Positions 44,119-56,306 of a DNA stretch of 64,000 bases are shown piece by piece; the first letter of the stretch is position 1, and each line of letters opens with the position of its first letter. Location of the stretch: assembly GCA_916613615.1 (NCBI GenBank), contig OU744732.1:54475727-54539726 (forward strand), given 5' to 3'. Made by a program: the position numbers and the translations under genes. The DNA is from Steromphala cineraria (Eukaryota > Mollusca > Gastropoda > Trochida > Trochidae). The notes under the pieces are model-generated. The model was not told where the DNA came from. It did no database searches and was given only the letters and a program-made list of their open reading frames with translations.

Positions 44119-47100
44119 GGGCCAAGAGGCCCGTATCTTTTAGGTAGGTGCCTAATGCATTGTGTATATTTGGTTTATTTAATGGGTTTAATAGCTGGTA
44201 TATGTTGTTTGTTTCCATATGGTTGTCCCGTAGGACTTTATTTAATTTTATCCGATGTGACGTGTAGTGTGGACACTCGGTGAGTATATGTTGTATACTC
44301 TCTGCTTGTGGGCAGTGAGGTCATGCCGGGGATGATGTGAATTTAAATTGATATAGTTTAGTGTTAAGTTTAGTTGCTTTAGTTTGGAGTTTAAGGATGG
44401 CCGTATCAATGTTTTTGTTTTTGGAATAAAGTTTTTGTTTAGTTAGTGGTTTGGTGATTATTTGTTTGAGATGTGTATTAGATGAAGATTGATTGAATTG
44501 TTTTTGCCATACGGCTTTAATGTATTTTTAGCGAGGCTTTTGGCCTCCTGTTTAGAGTGATGGAAGGGTAGAGGATTATTAAGTTTTAAGCCCTCCTTGG
44601 CTGCTCTGTCAGCACTTTCGTTTCCGAGAATGCCAACATGTGCAGGGATCCAGAGGAGTTTAATGGCCTTACCTTGTTTATTTAAAGAGTTTATTGTGTG
44701 TAGGATTTTGGATATTAAGCCAGGGCGGTTTTTAGTGTTTTTATTTTTTAGTGCCTCTAGACTGCTGAGAAAGTCTGAGAGGATGAGTATTTTATTTGCT
44801 GTTTTGGCTGTGGGGTGTACTAAGGCTGTAGCTATGGCCAAGAGCTCCGCAGTGAAGATCGATTGGTCATTTGGCAGCCTATGGGATGTTGTGTGTTTTT
44901 GTGGTTGGTTTATGTGGATGCCCATGCCTGTGGTGCGTGCCTCCGGGTCCTTAGACCCATCGGTGTATATGTGGCACCAATCGTGCCAGTTGTCCTGTAT
45001 GTATTGTAGTGCGGTGTGTTTTGCTTGTAGTGGATGTTGTTTGCTAGTGATTTTGGTGAGGTGGAGGTTAATGCTGGGTGTGGGTAAAGGTGGAATGTGG
45101 TGGTGCACTGTGTTGTATGTGGGGAGTTTTATGTGTTGCATATTGGCCTGTTGTATTAGAGTGTTGATGCGGTGTGAGAGTGGTGCTGCAAGTGGTGTTT
45201 TTAGCCTTATTTTAGCGAGTTTTCTTTGTGTTAGTTTAGTTTGTAATAATGTTTGTATTAGCGGGTCCTGAGAGGAAGCGGCCCAGAAGTTTAGGGTGAG
45301 TTGGTCCCGTCTCAGTTCGAGGGAAATTTCACCAGTTAGGGCTTGTAAGGCTTCCAAAGAGGTCCCTTGTTGTGTAGCTGTGACTGTTTTTAGCCATTGG
45401 TATTGAATGCGGTTTAGTATTGTGTTTTTTTATTATTTAGAGTGTTATATATTGGTGCGCCATAGTCCAATTTGGACCTAATTAGAGAAATATATAGTTT
45501 AAGGAGGGTTTCCCTATTTGCTCCCCAGCCTGTGCCGGAGATAGCTCTAAGGATATTAAGATCCTTAGAGCATCTAGTTTTTAGATCCTCGACGTGTGCA
45601 TCCCAAGTGAGATGTTGGTCGAAGATTAGCCCTAGAAATTTAGTTTGTTTTTGGAAGTTGATTTTATTATTTTTAAGGTATAAATTTGGTTGGATTGGGC
45701 GCATGTTTTTGTTTTTGAAGACTACTCCAGTGGTTTTATCCGCGTTGAGTTTGAAGCCCCATTTGTCGGCCCATTGGTCGACTTTATTTAATGCGGACTG
45801 GAGTAGTTTAATTGCTTTAGATGGATTATTACAACGGACCCAAAGGGCACCGTCGTCTGCAAATTTGGAAGTATTTATTTTATGGGAGACACCTTCGAAA
45901 AGGTCATCAACCATAATGTTGAATAAGGTGGGGCTGAGAATGCTGCCTTGTGGGGTGCCGTTTTCCAAAAGAAAGTTATCAGATTTTTCATTTTCGACCC
46001 TGACAGTTATTTGCCTATTATGAAGAAAATCCTGGATGTAATTAATTATGTTGCCTGAAAGGCCTTTATTTATTAGTTTTTGCATCAGGCCGTTATGCCA
46101 GACCATGTCAAAAGCTTTGGAGAAATCCAGGAATATTGCCAAAGTGTAATGATTATTAAGTTGCCCTAGCTTGATTTCTTGCTCGAGACGAGCAAGATTA
46201 TTTAGGGTTGAGCAACCAGGAGTGAAGCCACTCTGGTCGTTATTTAATGGATGAGATTTTAGGTGGTTTTGAAGGCGATTTTTTACCATCGCCTCCATTA
46301 CCTTACATAGGTTAGAAGTTAATGAAATTGGCCTATAGGAGTTGGGGTCCCCGAGGGGTTTATTTGGTTTAGGTATAGGGATTATTAATGCTTCCTTCCA
46401 GTTGGAGGGAAGCTTGCCTACATGCCAAATGGTATTATATAGTTTTAATAATGTGTTGGTGGTGGAGGGAGGAAGCTTCTTAATTAGTTGGTAGGAAGTG
46501 AGGTCTAGCCCGGGGGCCGTCCCTTTTATCCTATTATTTAGGACAAATTGAAGCTCCTCCATGGTGAATGGTTGGTTTTTGGGTTGGTTGTTTGTGGGTT
46601 GTTTTTGTATAATGAGAGTTTTGTTTGTATTTATTTGGAATTTAGGTGAGTTATTTTTATTGCTACTTGAAGTTGCAAAATGTGCTGCAAGAGTGTTTGC
46701 TTTGTTTTTAGGGTGTGTGTGGTTATTTATGGTTGGGAGTTTAGATTTGCGTTTGCCGCCACGAATGGCTCGAAGCTTGTTCCAAGCTTGTTTGGAAATG
46801 GTCTTACCGTTCAAGCTCTCGCAAAAAATTTCCCAGTGTTGTTTTTTAGTGTTTTTAATTAATGTATTTACTTGATTTTTAATTATTTTAGCTTGTGGAA
46901 GGTGTGTAATGTCGCGTTTTGCTTTGGGACTGACGGTTTATGAATTTTAGGTTTAGAAAAGGGAATTGATTGTTTTGCAGCATTGATGATAGAATAGGTT
47001 AAGTTATTTGAAAAGATTTCGGGGTCTTTATTTTCAAGGTCTGCTGGGTCTAATTGTTCACAAAGATTTTGGAATTTATCCCAGTCAGCCTTGTTGTAAA

Positions 47101-47877
47101 AAAATTGAGGGTTTTGGGGGCAATTTTCAGCGTTTGAATTATTTAGAGGTAAAACATTTTTAATAGTAGTAAGAATAGGGAAATGGTCACTTCCCCACGG
47201 ATCATCATATACCTGCCACTCGGTATTATTAGCGATGTCCGGGGTAGTGATGGTTAAATCGATAGCAGACATGGAATCATGCTGACTATCGTACCTAGTT
47301 GGGATTTTTGTATTAAGGGTTACATATTGGTTTTTTATGACCCAATCAGCAAGTAGTTTGCCGTTGGTGTCCTCCTTATCATTACATGCCCAGAGGGCAT
47401 GGTGGCAATTAAAATCGCCCAATATGATTGAGCGACTTGGGGCAGAATTTTGTAAGATCATAAGATCTTCTCCTTGAAATGGTTTAGAGGCCCTAAGATA
47501 AGTGTTAATTATATTTAGTGATTTGGTATTATGAGTTATTTTCATGGCATGTGCCTCTAAGTTTGGAGTATTAATGGGTAAGGAAGAGAAGTTTAGATGT
47601 TCCTGGATAAATATGGCTAGGCCTCCAGATGAGCGACCGGGATTGTCTTTGGGCCGATCATGCCTTAGCGTTTTATATCCAGGAATATTAAAGTTTGATC
47701 TAGGGCCAAAATGGGTTTCCTAGCCTGAATTGTAATTATATGAGGATTAAGTTTTTTAAGTTTAATCAAAGCTTTAAGCTCGTGGCCATGAGCCGAAAGG
47801 CTACGAGCGTTCCACTGTAGAATTTGCATACTAGTGGAAAAGGCTATTAGAAGAAAAAGATATGGATTTAGCTGCAT
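44119..47877 (-). pseudogene. LINE ORF2: endonuclease, reverse transcriptase, RNase H
   Basis: Order on the minus strand: endonuclease from 47831 (MQILQWNARSL; LGDFNCHH; SDHFPILT); RT from about 46900, with PNSYRPISLTSNLCKVME, IFLDFSKAFDMVWH, GTPQGSILSPTLFN and the catalytic FADDGALW; RNase H with IYTDGSKDPEA, TAELLAIATAL, ILSDFLSSLEAL and WIPAHVGILGNESADRAAKE; then a CxxC-H-C C-terminus (PHCPQAESIQHILTECPHY) ending in TAA near 44119. Frameshifts lie near 47720, 46925, 45428 (an A run) and 44470; a TGA at 44321-44323 replaces an expected cysteine codon. All catalytic residues remain readable, so decay is fairly recent. Confidence 0.88.
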
Positions 47878-47919
47878 TGTGGATTGCTTAATTAGTTGTA
47901 AAAAAGTGGCGCGCTTTGG

Positions 47920-49829
47920 TTAGGCATCGGCGAGGATGCGCTGGACGCGGGTGTTAAATGTATTAAAGCCGAGTTTGGTTAATTTGGATTTTACCGCGAG
48001 TTGATGGATTTGCCTTAGCGAGGCATTAGGTTTGGTAAAAATTGCCGCGAGAAAGAGGGCAACACCTTCGGTAAGGTCGTTGCTGGAGAAATTGCGTGGG
48101 CTGTTGGGGTTTGTTTTGCCAGTAGGCACGCGAGGTTGGGTGAATTTAGGGGTGTTTTTTTTAGTTTTAATTTTAGGGGTATTTGGGGGCTGGGTTTGGG
48201 AAGGGGTTTTTGGCTGGGTATTGGCGGTAAAGGTGAAGATGGGTTGGGGAGTGGGTTGGGAGGAAGAGCCGAAGAGGACCTTCTGGGACATGGGTTGGGA
48301 CTTGGACCTAGTCTTGGGCGTGAGTATGGGCTGGGTGTGGGGGGTGGTTTGTGCCTGGGATGGTGGTATGGGGTTGGCGTTCCTACGGGTGCTGGAGGGG
48401 GTGGCCGGAGTGGAGACGGGGTGGCTGGAGGGGGTGGAAGAGATGGAGGAGTCCATGGACTCCTCTTGCTGGCTGGGAGAGGTGGGGTCCTCCTCTATTA
48501 CTGAGGAGCGAGAGCGTTTGGCCGGGGTAGCTTCGGGAGAGGAAGGGGGCGATTGGGCAGGGTCGGGTTGGTGGCGGAGGCTTTGGCGGGATGGTGGCGG
48601 TTGGTTAGGATCACCCCAGGGGTGGGTAGGAGCGAGTGATCCTGTGGGTTGGGGAGTTTTAGGTTTATTGGCCCTAGTTATTGGTGGATTATCCCGCCTA
48701 GTGCGGAGGTTGTAGTTGGGGTGAAGTTTGGGATTCCTAGCTTTATGTTTATGCAGTTTTTGGGGACAGTTTAGGGAAGTTGAGGTATGTCCATCCGCGT
48801 CGCAGGTGAAGCAATGAGGTGAACAGTGGAAGCTGTCACACTCAATCTGCGCGCATGTAGCACACCTCAGGATTCCCCGGCACTGTGCCGCTGTGTGATT
48901 GAATTTGTGGCATTTTGTGCACTTGACGACCTTTTTGGCTGCGGGCCGTACGGATCTGGTGTGTGCGCCGAGAGTGGTGTGTGTGGGTAGGTTGGGCGTA
49001 TCGAAGGTCAAAAGCACGGATTTAAGTGGTATGATGTGACCGTCAGAGGATTTGGTGAAATTGCGTTTGGCCACAGCAATGTGTGGTTGATTATTTAATT
49101 TATTTGCCTCTTGACTGTAGAATTCTAAGGCCTCTTCATCCTCATAGGGAGGGAAGAGAATAGTCCCCCGTGATTGGGACACCCAGTAGGGAATTTGGAA
49201 ATCTACGTTGAAAGAGAGAATTTTGGAGAATTTTTTGGCTGCCTCGGCCGAAAGGTGATTTGAAAAAGTGAATTTGAAGCCCTTGCCCAAGGGTTTGCAT
49301 TTTGTGAAGCTCACTCCGTGCGAACGGAAGAAGGTTCCAATTCTGTTTAAGGAGAGTTCCTTGCACAGAACGGTCCCTTTGTCCACAGAGAAGATGAGTA
49401 GTGTAATTGGTGTGAGGAGGCTGTTTGTTTTAGGTGATTGAGATTGGGGTGATTTAATTTGATTGGTGGCTTGGGGGTGAGCTTAGTTTTAGGTTGAGAT
49501 TGATGAGTTGGAGTTTGGGGATTAGCTGCGCGCTTGCGCTTAATTGTTTGTGGAGTTTTTATAGGAGATTGCCCTACGGGATTGGTTGGGGTGGTATGAG
49601 GAGAGGATGGAAAATCCTCGAGAGAGTTTATGTTTGGGGGGTTTAGAGGGTTTAGATGAGAGTTTGGAGATGAGTTATTTAGGCTTTTATTTATAGACTT
49701 TTCTGGCAGGTCTTCTTGGGCAGGGGATTTGGTTTTTGAGGCCAATTTTGAATAGTTTTGTTTTTGTTTTTTTACAGTCGAAAGTTGGGTGCCTGCCAGG
49801 CGAGTCAGGGCGATGAGTGGCGATGCCAT
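47920..49829 (-). pseudogene. LINE ORF1 (Gag-like, zinc knuckles)
   Basis: Two overlapping frames, 49829-49347 and 49386-47920, together form an ORF1. The first is rich in P, K, S and N. The second has an N-terminal RNA-binding-like region, then zinc knuckles from about residue 156 (CTKCHKFNHTAAQC, CATCAQIEC, CFTCDADGHTSTSLNC) and a long P/T/S/Q-rich tail. The 40-nt overlap looks like a frameshift within one gene but could be a natural two-frame arrangement. Such proteins package LINE RNA. The GC-rich shadow frames on the + strand here are artefacts. Confidence 0.75.
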
Positions 49830-50033
49830 TACTTTGGGATATATAGATAATGATTTATGATAATTTAGGAGAAGGGAAAATAAAGTCCCCTACCTTAAGG
49901 TGAAGAAGGAAGTCCTCAGTAGGACGTCCACGTCAAGTTGGGAAAAACCTCGGGGCTGGAAGAGCTGCAAGGACTGGAGCGCTGGAGAGGTGTTCACAGT
50001 TGGCGAGCCGAACTGCAACTGAACTGACACAAG

Positions 50034-50679
50034 GCTTAAAAGTCTCTATAAATAATTCTCTCAACCTGGTGTAAGACATTGGTGAATTGTCTTTTCTCAA
50101 TCTGTAACCAACCTTGGTTTTGGACACATTTCTAAATTTGAACTCATCTGCCTCAGGTGGAATATCAGCTTGATCTAAATATTTCAATAAACAGGAAACT
50201 GGACACAATTTGGAGCTAGTTTTGCCTATGACCAACCAAGAACCGTCTCTATACATATCTGTCTTGGACTTTTCGATGAAAAGCATCATGTGGGTATCAT
50301 AGAAAACAATATCACATCTACCAATATTCAAGAGCTCCGCTGACCTTAAAAATCCAGAATACGCCAGCAAACACATCGTTACGATTCTCAAATCTGCCAA
50401 GGAGGGTTGACACATTTTAGCATCATAAACTTTCTCTAACAACTCAATAGTGACTGGCTCTTTCCTGCAGACTGATTTTGCTAACTTGCGTTTAGCAGCT
50501 TCAAATACATTTTTTACCAGGGAACTATCAGTTGGGCTAACAATATCAATACTTGCATGTGCGTGCCTGATGATACTATAAAATGCTGTCTGCACAGCAG
50601 AAACAGAATCACTTTGTTGAATTACTGACAAGATACAAAAACAGTGCAATGGCGATATCGGTAACTTAAAGGAAGTCAC
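50034..50679 (-). pseudogene. DIRS tyrosine recombinase, core piece
   Basis: Encodes LPISPLHCFCILSVIQQSDS of the core-binding domain, then the catalytic domain with ADLRIVTMCLLAYSGFLRSA (the first catalytic Arg), and ends at ETFKPCVS where the LINE is inserted. The open frame reads on into LINE DNA to 49933, an artefact. The downstream H-x-x-R, H/W and Tyr boxes are at 43733-43877. In DIRS elements this enzyme integrates a circular DNA intermediate. Confidence 0.85.
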
Positions 50680-51718
50680 GGCTGGTCCAATTTCGGCTCG
50701 CTGTCAACACTACTCAACCAGGGTAATGAGCGCGTTATGTACTATTTTAGTTGCGTGTTGGGCTCACGTGACACAAACTGGGTCCAGCCCGGTTCGAGCC
50801 ATCCTGTAAACCAAGTGACTCCTTTTCTCTTACTTTTGACGCGCTAAAGGATGAAGTCACCTGGTTTAGAGGATGATTTCGAGCATGATCACACCCTTAA
50901 AAATATATTTTTTACCTCGATATCGTAAGCAATTCTAACGAAAGTAATATCATTTGATTTATCCTTTAGCATATTCAAAGGCTCTCCGTAACGCAATAAG
51001 CTAAATTCTCAATAGTCAGGCTGCATTTTATTAAATATTTTCTAGGGGATAAACATTGAGAATGAAACCTTTTTAGGCGGACGATTTCGTCCACAACTGC
51101 AACAACGTTCTGTCTAAGTAGTACTTTTCAACATATACTAGTATGACATATACAACTGTTTAGTTTCGTAAGTGTTTTTTAATTCTAATATCCAACGGTG
51201 GCGCTTGACAAGACATTGTAAATTTTGATTATGGCTGGAGTATTGACAAACCGCCATAAAACTCACTCTGTTAAACAAAGCTTGAGATTTTCGTATTCTC
51301 TAAATATTCTCTAATATTTTCTTAGATATATTATTTTCATACAATCTCAATTGATGTCTTAATTAATTGACAGCGGTAAAGTATTTACGAATCCTCTTAT
51401 GGCAAGTTTTTGAAAAGGAAATTGTACACAAACAGTACGGTCTATCATGGAGGCATTCTTGATTATTTATATAAATTCCTCTTTTTTTAATATAAGAAGC
51501 CAGCTTCGATATGAGGCATACCCAGCAATTAACATTTCAAAACATATTAAATACCTACATGTTAACATTTACAATTGTTTCTGAAGCTTCACACTTTCTT
51601 GTCTTTGTGTCCAGTTTATGAATCGTGTATAAGAGCGACAATAAAAAAGCCTAATAATCCCGTTCGCCATTTTTTGTTTTATTGTTTGAAATAAAATTAA
51701 AACCAATCACTTTGAAAA
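50680..51718. other. Unexplained spacer within the DIRS locus
   Basis: About 1 kb without recognisable coding sequence lies between the recombinase core and the pearl element. With 53485-54054 on the other side it makes about 1.6 kb that should not exist inside an intact DIRS recombinase, so another decayed insertion or an intron is possible. Confidence 0.4.
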
Positions 51719-53484
51719 CAAGTGAAGAAGCGAGCAAAGCTCACATACCCCCGCTCCCCACTTTGTTCAAAGAATTTCAAATAGTAAAACTGATTAATAT
51801 TGGTTAAAGTATGATAGTTGAGTATACAGTAAGTCATTGCATAAGGCTTCTTTCAACTGAAACCCAAATACCGAATTCATTAATAGGTTTTACAATTAAA
51901 AGGGTACATCTAGAGATAATGGTTGATCTTTGTTTCAAATTTGAGGTAGTTATCATGAATATTCTACGAGATGCACTGAGGACAAAATTATTTTTGTTGA
52001 GTCACTTTGTAAGTTTGTAAGCTTAGATGTATATTTCATGAAATATGTTCAGGACAAAGTAATTTATCATAGAATCACTGTTTTCGTCATGTTTCCAAAA
52101 ATTAAAAAAATGTGATGGTCTAATCCTCAAATGGCACATCTAGTGATCATGGTTGATAAGTGTATGAAGTTTGGTGAAGCTAGCATGAATAGTTTGGGAG
52201 ATATGCTTCGGACAAAAGACTTGGTCGAAGAGTCACTGTTTTATTCATGTTTCCATGGAAACCGCCAAAAATAAAAATAATTTGTTGGTCTAACCCTTAA
52301 AAGGCACAACTAGGGATCCTGATTGATAAGTGTATGAAGTTTGGTGAAACTAGCATGAATAGTTTGGGAGATATGCTCCGGACAAAATACTTGGTCGAAG
52401 AGTCACTGTTTCAGTCATGTTTCCATGGAAACCGCAAAAAATAAAAATAATTTGTTGGTCTAACCCTTAAAAGGCACAACTAGGGATCATGGTTGATAAG
52501 TGTATGAAGTTTGGTGAAGCTAGCATGAATAGTTTGGGAGATATGCTCCGGACAAAGAACTTGGTCATAGAGTCACTGTTTTAGTCATGTTTCCATGGAA
52601 ACCGCCAAAAATTAAAAGAATTTGTTGGTCTAACCCTCAAAAGGCACAACTAGGGATCATGGTTGACATGCGTATGAAGTTTGATGAAGCTAGCATGCAT
52701 AGTTTTGGAGATCTGCTCCGCACAAAACGACTTCTTCAAAGTGTCACTTTTTAGTCACGTTTCCATGGAAACCGCAAAAATTAAAATTCAGAAATAGTTC
52801 TAACCCTCAAAAGGCACAACTAGGGATCATGGTTGACATCTGTATGAAGTTTGATGAAGCTAGCATGCATAGTTTTGGAGATATGCTCCGCACAAAACGA
52901 CTTCCTCAAAGAGTCACTTTTTAGTCACGTTTTCATGGAAACCGCAAAAATGAAAATTCAGAAATAGTTCTAACCCTCAAAAGGCACAACTAGGGATCAT
53001 GGTTGACATGTGTATGAAGTTTGATGAAGCTAGCATGCATAGTTTTGGAGATATGCTCCGCACAAAACGACTTCCTCAAAGAGTCACTTTTTAGTCACGT
53101 TTCCATGGAAACCGCAAAAATGAAAATTCAGAAATAGTTCTAACCCTCAAAAGGCACAACTAGGGATCATGGTTGACATCTGTATGAAGTTTGATGAAGC
53201 TAGCATGCATAGTTTTGGAGATATGCTCCGCACAAAACGACTTCCTCAAAGAGTCACTTTTTAGTTTCCATGGAAAATTCAGAAATAGTTCTAACCCTCA
53301 AAAGGCACAACTAGGGATCATGGTTGACATGTGTATGAAGTTTGATGAGGCTAGCATGCATAGTTTTGGAAATCTGCTCCGCACAAAGTTTTGGGACGGA
53401 CGGACAGACGGACGGACAGACGGACGGACGGACGGAAAGAATGAACGCTATATACCCCCGCTTACGCTGTAAGGCGGGGGTATA
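51719..53484 (+). mobile_element. Pearl-type (Helitron-related) element with 170-bp core array
   Basis: Starts AAGTGAAGAAGCGAGCAAAG, CTCACATACCCCC (compare the inverted start of the element ending at 10308), carries a tandem core of ~170-bp units, then an ACGGACGGACAGACGG microsatellite (53394-53437), and ends with the hairpin TATACCCCCGC...GCGGGGGTATA (53451-53484). This is the textbook layout of bivalve pearl elements. No coding capacity. It interrupts the DIRS recombinase region. Confidence 0.8.
52131..53393 (+). repeat. 170-bp tandem array in the pearl element
   Basis: AAGGCACAACTAGGGATCAT recurs with starts at 52301, 52471, 52641, 52811, 52981 and 53151 (exactly 170 bp apart), then 53302 (151 bp, shortened); a diverged unit starts at 52131 and an older one near 51901. 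Units contain TATGAAGTTTGATGAAGCTA, GCATG and TTTCCATGGAAACCGC. Units 2-4 and 5-8 form two sequence subtypes (GGTGAA versus GATGAA). Confidence 0.92.
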
Positions 53485-54054
53485 AAAATGCTGCTCATAA
53501 TAACTGCCTAGACAACTGATAAGTACATGTATGAAAGGTAAGGGGTTTAAAAACATCGTTTTAAATTTGTGTGATAAATTGAACAGCCTGAAATCACAAA
53601 TGATATATTCTTTAAAAAGTACCCTTAAGACATCCGGACATCTGCTAGTTGAAGTTGTGTATTATGGAGACGGATATTACAGGATAACAGGTGTGAGGTG
53701 TCAGTTCATTGATGTCCAGTGACTCTAGGTATGTGTCGTAACAAGTCATAAAACTGCCGGGTCGCTGTTTGATGGCGCCATCGTGTCTGGTTGAGATGAC
53801 AATACATTTGTACAAGGCAATTGCCGCCAATTAAATGTTATTTCCTTCGCCGACAGAATGTCTAGCTTAATAAACCAAATAAACTAAATAACCGAATGAA
53901 AGTTTCATTGTCCGGAATTTTTTTTTATAATTGAACACTTCCAATATTGTACCGATATGCTCAAATGCATTGTTTTGGACAACATATTCATAAGAAATAG
54001 TACGGAATGTTGCACAGTTTTAAGTAAAACATTATGCAAAGTATGAAAACAAGG
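53485..54054. other. Spacer between pearl element and recombinase N-terminus
   Basis: No recognisable coding sequence or repeat. Confidence 0.4.
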
Positions 54055-54243
54055 CTAGTTTAGAAACTCGCACACGGTTGAACATATCGCGCTTGTACGG
54101 CAAGTAGTGCTCATAGAACATGAAACTGCCCACCATTTCCATGCTTCAAATCCATAGCGGTACTTCCTTGAAGTAGAGTCGGCCCTACAGTGAGACAACA
54201 ACCCCGGCAAACCGGCCGCTAACTCACGAACACCGTCAGGCAT
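54055..54243 (-). pseudogene. DIRS tyrosine recombinase, N-terminal piece
   Basis: A 62-codon frame contains CRADSTSRKYRYGFEAWKWW, the start of the core-binding domain found in DIRS recombinases, and ends at a stop after VCEFLN. The next recognisable recombinase residues are 3.4 kb away at 50679, beyond the pearl element. Confidence 0.7.
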
Positions 54244-54301
54244 CTCTTCAAGCTCATCTCCATATTTTCATGTAAACACATCTGTGAACAGAATGAAACA
54301 A

Positions 54302-56282
54302 TTAGCATGTACTGAAATCAACACGTAATGCTAACATATTGAAATGTAACTCTTTCTCTCCAAACAATATTAATCCACCACCTAATCTAGAGGTTACATA
54401 ACATTCTTTGGAGCTAGATAAGTACATCCATTCCTTAACCTGTGCAATAAACACATTGCCAATTGCCAACAGGGGCCAAAAACAGGAAGAATACCATTCT
54501 GGCACTACCAGCGTACCTCTGGCGCCACACTCTGACATATGCCTAATCGTTCTAGGTATGAAACAGATAGGGGGGACAACCCAACTAATGCCACTCCACT
54601 TCACAGTGAAACAGTCAACAGCCTCACAACCAGGATTGTAAAATCTGGAGTTGAAACGTGTTAGTTTGGTGTTGTAGTAGCTAGCAAACCTATCAACATC
54701 GTGAGGGCCCCACTTTGAGTCAATTTGTAGAACCACATTTCTGGCTATAGCCCAGTCATCATAGTCTGTCACTCTGCTCAACATGTCTGCTACCTGGTTC
54801 TCTGCACGAGGAATCCACTGTATAGTAAGATGTACATGGTGGACTAAGCACAACTCAAAAATATGCAACGCGACATCTTGCAAGTGTTGTTTCATGCTAC
54901 CCTTTGTAACAATGGATGCAACGTTCTGATTATCAGTGAACCAGATAATTCTGGTCGATTTTAAGGATGGCATGAAACTTTCAAGAACTAAGTTTACTGC
55001 TTCTAGCTCTCTCCACGTAGAACTACGACTTGCCTCGTCTGAAGACCACTGACCGTGCGACTTTGCACCACCTAACTCCACACAGTACCCACCAAATCCC
55101 GTATCACTAGCATCGCTGAAAATCAACGTTGACTGAAGATTACTGCAGTCACATATGGGATAATTGCACCAAACAGCAAGCGGATATACTTGAAAAGCTT
55201 AATCTTGACGCTCTAAGAACCGTGTGTGGTGCTGTTCGAGGCACCAGCCATCATAAGATTTATAAAGAAACTAATTGTCAACCGCTGTGTCAAAGAAGAT
55301 ATTTTCAAAAAATGACGATGTTTTATAAAATGATCAATAACATAACGCCGAGTTATCTTAGTAATCTTGTACCCCCTAGTTTATCGGATGTCTCTGATTA
55401 TAATTTACGCAATAACACGAATCTTCAAACTATCAACTCTAAAACTGCGAATTATGCACGGTCTTTTCTTCCAAATACTGTTACATTATGGAATTCATTG
55501 CCTTCTGAACAGAGAGAAATACAGTCCCTTTCAAGATTCAAAAATGCACTTCTAAATAATAAAAATACCTACTGCCATTTTGATCTGAACAGTGGAAGCA
55601 GAGTTTGCCAAATCATTCATTGTCGTCTTCGACTTGAATGCAGTGATCTAAATGCACACAAATACCAACGCTTTATATCTGAAACCACATCCTGCCCCTG
55701 TGGCCATGATTATGAAGACTCTATTCATTACTTTTTCGTATGTCCTATTTTCAACGATATACGACAAACTATGTATTTCTACACTAATGGATTTGACCTA
55801 AAATCAGTTCTTTTCGGAAATCAAAACTCTTCAGACAGTGTAAACAAAGAACTTATAAATTCTGTGCACATGTTTATAAATTTAAGTGGCAGATTTGATC
55901 CAAAATAGTTTCAAATGACATTTTGACAACTAGAAATGATTGGTGTATTATTATTTCAGACATGTAATATGATTTATTGTACATTCATCATGACATTTTA
56001 TGTATTTTGTATCCCGGAGCGGCATTGACATAAGCGTCAGCTTGTTTGCCAATCCGGATCCATTTATGGAAATAAATATGTTTAAATCAAATCCCGTATC
56101 ACTAGCATCGCTGAAAATCAACGTTGAACCAAGTGAGCTTGTATTCAAAATCCTGCTGTTCAACCTTGTGATATTGTCTTTCCAAAATCGTCACTGGTTT
56201 ACACTCTGTGAAGATAGAGGAAGCTTGCTGTTCCATGATGAAGCACAAACAATGTCAATACTAAGTGACCGAGTCATAAGTT
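54302..56282 (-). pseudogene. DIRS RT C-terminal region and RNase H, split by a LINE
   Basis: From 56282 the minus strand reads VASFVGQIVSMKLVLGSLCQ then LMTRSLS, the region after the RT palm in DIRS elements. Across the LINE insertion it continues into RNase H: LIFSDASDTGFGG, ELEAVNLVLE, IIWFTDNQNVASIV and ENQVADMLSR (D-E-D-D set), then DVDRFASYYN and PGCEAVDCFTVKW. The frame stops at 54302. The RT palm with its YxDD motif is absent: this segment joins directly, out of frame, to the RT start at 56307, an internal deletion. Confidence 0.82.
55133..56087 (+). mobile_element. 5'-truncated LINE with 40-bp target duplication
   Basis: A 955-bp insertion flanked by an exact 40-bp direct repeat of DIRS sequence (55093-55132 and 56088-56127, starting CAAATCCCGTATCACTAGCA). 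It encodes a LINE C-terminus to the stop at 55906: YCSHIWDNCTKQQADILEKL, SYLSNLVPP, LWNSLPSEQR and a CPCGHDYEDSIHYFFVCPIF finger. The 259-codon frame is intact but its start lies in the target duplication, so only the 3' end of the element was copied. The tail has no clear poly-A. Confidence 0.9.
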
Positions 56283-56306
56283 GACACAATGACCCAAGCA
56301 CAAGTT

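Larger units (their letters stand above)
43878..50022 (-). mobile_element. Full-length I/Nimb-like LINE inserted in the DIRS recombinase
   Basis: A 6145-bp insertion flanked by the 11-bp target duplication ACTGACACAAG (43867-43877 and 50023-50033). On the minus strand it begins TCAGTTGCAGTTCGGCTCGC, then carries ORF1 (zinc knuckles) and ORF2 (endonuclease, RT, RNase H, CCHC C-terminus), and ends in a short (GTA)n tail. An RNase H domain after RT points to the I superclade; Nimb is the likeliest clade in a mollusc, by inference. About four frameshifts and one stop inactivate ORF2. Confidence 0.85.

Noticed and set aside
44597..46875. Several + strand open frames of 60-224 codons
   Set aside because: They lie opposite the LINE RT and RNase H, which carry clear catalytic motifs; the + strand frames have none.
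48032..48715. Long + strand open frames of 227 and 122 codons rich in G, V and W
   Set aside because: They are shadows of the P/T/S/Q-rich LINE ORF1 on the minus strand; composition follows from the reverse complement of proline codons.
51719..53484. The regular 170-bp repeats considered as a CRISPR array or centromeric satellite
   Set aside because: Units are contiguous without unique spacers, the context is eukaryotic, and the array is bounded by pearl-type element ends.
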